Positions 62,152 to 64,000 of a DNA stretch of 64,000 nucleotides are shown here, in pieces. Position 1 is the first letter of the stretch. Each line of letters begins with the position of its first letter. Source of the stretch: Desertivirga brevis (GTDB lineage: Bacteria > Bacteroidota > Bacteroidia > Sphingobacteriales > Sphingobacteriaceae); assembly GCF_017355835.1 (NCBI RefSeq), contig NZ_JAFEWF010000013.1:115077-179076 (forward strand). The letters run 5' to 3'. The notes under the pieces are model-generated. The model saw only the letters and a list, made by a program, of their open reading frames with translations. It was not told the origin of the DNA and did no database searches. Both the position numbers and the translations under genes were made by a program.

Positions 62152-62769
62152 ATGGACCTTTTCAACAGCGGAACAGACAGAAACAGGAATTATTTACCTC
62201 AAGACGGGACAGTTAAGTATCTGGGTAAGATATTTAAAAGGGAAGAGGCTGACCACTATCTAAAACACCTGCTTAATTTGATTGAGTGGAAAAATGATGA
62301 GGCCATTATCTTTGGAAAGATCATACACACTAAGCGGAAAGTGGCCTGGTACGGAGACACCTCATTTAGTTATACTTATTCAAACAGCACCAAGACCGCC
62401 CTCCCCTGGACTAAAGAGTTACTGGAATTAAAATCTATCGTAGAAGAAGAAACAGGTGAACAATTTAATTCCTGTCTGCTGAACCTTTATCATAATGGAG
62501 ATGAAGGAATGGCTTGGCATAGCGACGCTGAAAAGGATTTGAAAAGGAATGGTACAATTGCTTCCTTATCCCTCGGAGCCGAAAGGAAATTTGCATTTAA
62601 ACACAAAGAGACCAAAGAAGTGGTATCGTTAATACTTGAACATGGAAGTCTTTTAATTATGGCAGGCACAACCCAAACTCATTGGTTGCATCGCCTTCCT
62701 CCCTCAACCCGCATAAAAACTGCACGGGTTAATCTAACTTTTCGGACAATTGTCAAGCAGGGAAATTAA
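62152..62769 (+). CDS. alkB: AlkB-like alpha-ketoglutarate-dependent dioxygenase
   Basis: This 205-residue Fe(II)/2-oxoglutarate dioxygenase probably repairs 1-methyladenine and 3-methylcytosine by oxidative demethylation. Iron ligands are H123 and D125 (AWHSDAE) and H180 (THWLHRLPPS); 2-oxoglutarate is held by R192 and R198 (RVNLTFR). The motifs are closer to the ALKBH2/3 class than to E. coli AlkB. It lies between the imu operon and the Ada-like gene and is convergent with the latter (8-bp gap). Confidence 0.92.
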   Translation: MDLFNSGTDRNRNYLPQDGTVKYLGKIFKREEADHYLKHLLNLIEWKNDEAIIFGKIIHTKRKVAWYGDTSFSYTYSNSTKTALPWTKELLELKSIVEEETGEQFNSCLLNLYHNGDEGMAWHSDAEKDLKRNGTIASLSLGAERKFAFKHKETKEVVSLILEHGSLLIMAGTTQTHWLHRLPPSTRIKTARVNLTFRTIVKQGN

Positions 62770-62777
62770 GTAATTTC

Positions 62778-63632
62778 TTAGTATGATAGATTAAGAGGGT
62801 CTATTACAGAGGCTTCCCAACCGATCATAGAAGACTTACGATTTAATCCCCACATGTAGCCGCCAAGATTTCCAGAGGATTGTATTACCCGATGACAGGG
62901 AATAAGGAAGGCAACGGGATTACTTCCAATAGCAGTACCCACAGCTCTTGAGGCATTAGGTAACTTAATACTTTGAGCAATAGCACCATAAGTGGAAAGT
63001 TTTCCCATCGGGATCTTCAAAAGACTTTCCCATACCTTTAGTTGAAAATTCGTTCCCTTTAAATGCAGCTTGATCTGATCCAACTTCGACCAATCCTTCT
63101 GAAATATAAGAAGAGCGTTTTCCTGCATCTTATCAAACCCCTTTAGATAGGTAGCTTGAGGAAATGATATTCTTAATTTGGCGATCTCTTCTACTTCATC
63201 ATCACAAAAGGCCATATAACAAATACCTTTCTCTGTGGAAGCTAGTAGGAGAGGGCCGAAGGGACTACTTACACAATTAAATAGGATATTTAAATCTTTA
63301 CCGCCATTCTTATATTCAGCAGGGGTCATCCCTTCAATGCTTATAAAGAGCTCATGTAAACGACTATTGCCGGAAAGACCTGTTTCATAAGCTACATCAA
63401 AAAGGGAAGCTCCTGTTTCCTTTAACAGTTTTCTTGCATAAGATATACTAATATATTGTAGGAACTTCTTAGGACTTGTGCCGGCCCATTCAGTAAATAA
63501 ACGTTGAAAGTGAAAGGGGCTTAAATTTACCACTTCAGCAATTTCCTCCAGCGAAGGTTGCTTTTTGAAATTAACTCGTATATATTCAATTGCCTTTGCA
63601 ATGCGCTCGTAGTTCAATTGCTCCTGTTTCAT
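62778..63632 (-). CDS. AraC-type HTH fused to O6-methylguanine-DNA methyltransferase (Ada-like)
   Basis: This 284-residue fusion has an AraC/XylS DNA-binding domain (about 1-105; EEIAEVVNLSPFHFQRLF) followed by an MGMT domain (about 120-284) with the active-site PCHRV (C246) and the RAVGTAIGSNP loop. The N-terminal methylphosphotriester-sensing zinc domain of E. coli Ada (four Cys) is absent, so activation must differ. It repairs O6-methylguanine and may regulate alkylation-response genes such as the adjacent alkB. Confidence 0.9.
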   Translation of the reverse strand: MKQEQLNYERIAKAIEYIRVNFKKQPSLEEIAEVVNLSPFHFQRLFTEWAGTSPKKFLQYISISYARKLLKETGASLFDVAYETGLSGNSRLHELFISIEGMTPAEYKNGGKDLNILFNCVSSPFGPLLLASTEKGICYMAFCDDEVEEIAKLRISFPQATYLKGFDKMQENALLIFQKDWSKLDQIKLHLKGTNFQLKVWESLLKIPMGKLSTYGAIAQSIKLPNASRAVGTAIGSNPVAFLIPCHRVIQSSGNLGGYMWGLNRKSSMIGWEASVIDPLNLSY

Positions 63633-63842
63633 ACTGCTTTAAAAAACAAAAGTCTTAAGCTTTTAGGGATAATACAATCCGATTCTTGCGGAATAGTAAT
63701 TTGGGGCGTATTAAATTAAATAGTTCATATGCCATCATCTATTTGAATTGATGAATGTGGAGCCGATGCCGAAGGGATTCGAGGAGTGGATGATCTTCTT
63801 GGACGGGTATTTAAATACATGCATTCCAATAACCACAAAAAC
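63633..63842. other. Intergenic region between the Ada-like gene and the rRNA operon end
   Basis: No supported gene lies here. A frame opening at ATG 63751 has an unusually GC-rich run of codons (63751-63807) and reads on through the 5S antisense; it is discussed as a finding and not called as a gene. Confidence 0.5.
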
Positions 63843-63877
63843 AAAAAAGCCCTATCAGTTTCCTGAAGGGCTTTTGA
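63843..63877 (-). terminator. Terminator of the rRNA operon
   Basis: On the minus strand AAAAGCCCT-TCAG and CTGA-AGGGCTTTT pair around a GAAA tetraloop with one bulged T, followed by TTTTTG. It lies just beyond the 3' end of 5S rRNA. Confidence 0.9.
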
Positions 63878-63884
63878 ATAAAAG

Positions 63885-63993
<109 letters not shown>

Positions 63994-64000
63994 AAGAAGG

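Noticed and set aside
63750..63800. tRNA remnant on the minus strand near the rRNA operon end
   Set aside because: A TCGAATCCCTTCGG stretch resembles a T arm, but the 5-bp stem cannot form and no acceptor stem is present.

Overview
The window looks like chromosomal DNA from a member of the Bacteroidota, probably a Pedobacter-like member of the Sphingobacteriaceae. The evidence is the gene families (PafA-type phosphatase, DUF4270 lipoproteins, OMP beta-barrel receptors, LytS/LytTR pairs, SPII lipoproteins), the moderate-to-low GC content, the near absence of Shine-Dalgarno sequences, and the repeated promoter element TAnnTTTG. No insertion sequence, prophage, integrase or CRISPR array was seen. 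Most of the window is core genome in short operons separated by clear intrinsic terminators.

Layout. 1-5453: an AddAB/RecB-like helicase-nuclease pair on the minus strand; the AddB-like gene runs off the left edge. 5579-12313: dipeptide epimerase, an unrecognised conserved protein, rhomboid protease, a beta-barrel protein, PepT, and a LytS/LytTR two-component pair. 12449-17825: a large TonB-receptor-like outer-membrane protein, a GH3 beta-N-acetylhexosaminidase and a small porin-like protein. 17893-21127: an Lrp/AsnC regulator, a structurally odd tRNA-like gene on the plus strand, then pafA and a divergent thiE. 21323-26340: the rimP-nusA-infB operon with a terminator-like hairpin at the very 5' end of its transcript. 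26340-27063: a 430-bp intergenic region with four 11-bp tandem repeats and a 50-bp palindrome, then a small holin-family membrane protein. 27081-31051: M1 aminopeptidase with HEAT repeats, and panC-panD-rfaE2. 31196-38307: a GT5-domain protein lacking the usual substrate-binding motif, two DUF4270 lipoproteins, a kelch lipoprotein and glmS.

38650-40988 is an oxidative-stress group: oxyR, a 54-residue lipoprotein, superoxide dismutase, plus tadA. 41051-44215 holds yicC, gmk, nadD, miaE and a small membrane protein. 44216-52326 holds an FAD monooxygenase, terC, an ECF sigma/membrane protein/surface protein operon, a nicotinamide riboside salvage pair (pnuC with a NadR-like kinase), a small lipoprotein and a TonB-domain protein. 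52528-56334 carries carB, without its allosteric domain and with a structured leader, and a fatty acid desaturase. 56409-63632 is a DNA damage block: imuA-imuB-dnaE2 (mutagenic translesion cassette), alkB, and an AraC-MGMT (Ada-like) fusion. The window closes with 5S rRNA on the minus strand, the tail of an rRNA operon lying mostly outside the window.

The points most worth checking are: (i) the 110-nt tRNA-like gene at 18515-18624, with leucine-type arms, an extended variable arm and a non-leucine apparent anticodon; (ii) the 5'-terminal terminator-like hairpins of the rimP-nusA-infB and carB transcripts; (iii) a dispersed repeat carrying a terminator on both sides of the ECF operon; (iv) phased 11-bp repeats and a palindrome upstream of the holin-family gene; (v) genes whose TAnnTTTG box lies only a few bases before the start codon, implying leaderless mRNAs; and (vi) a palindrome against the imuA -7 box.
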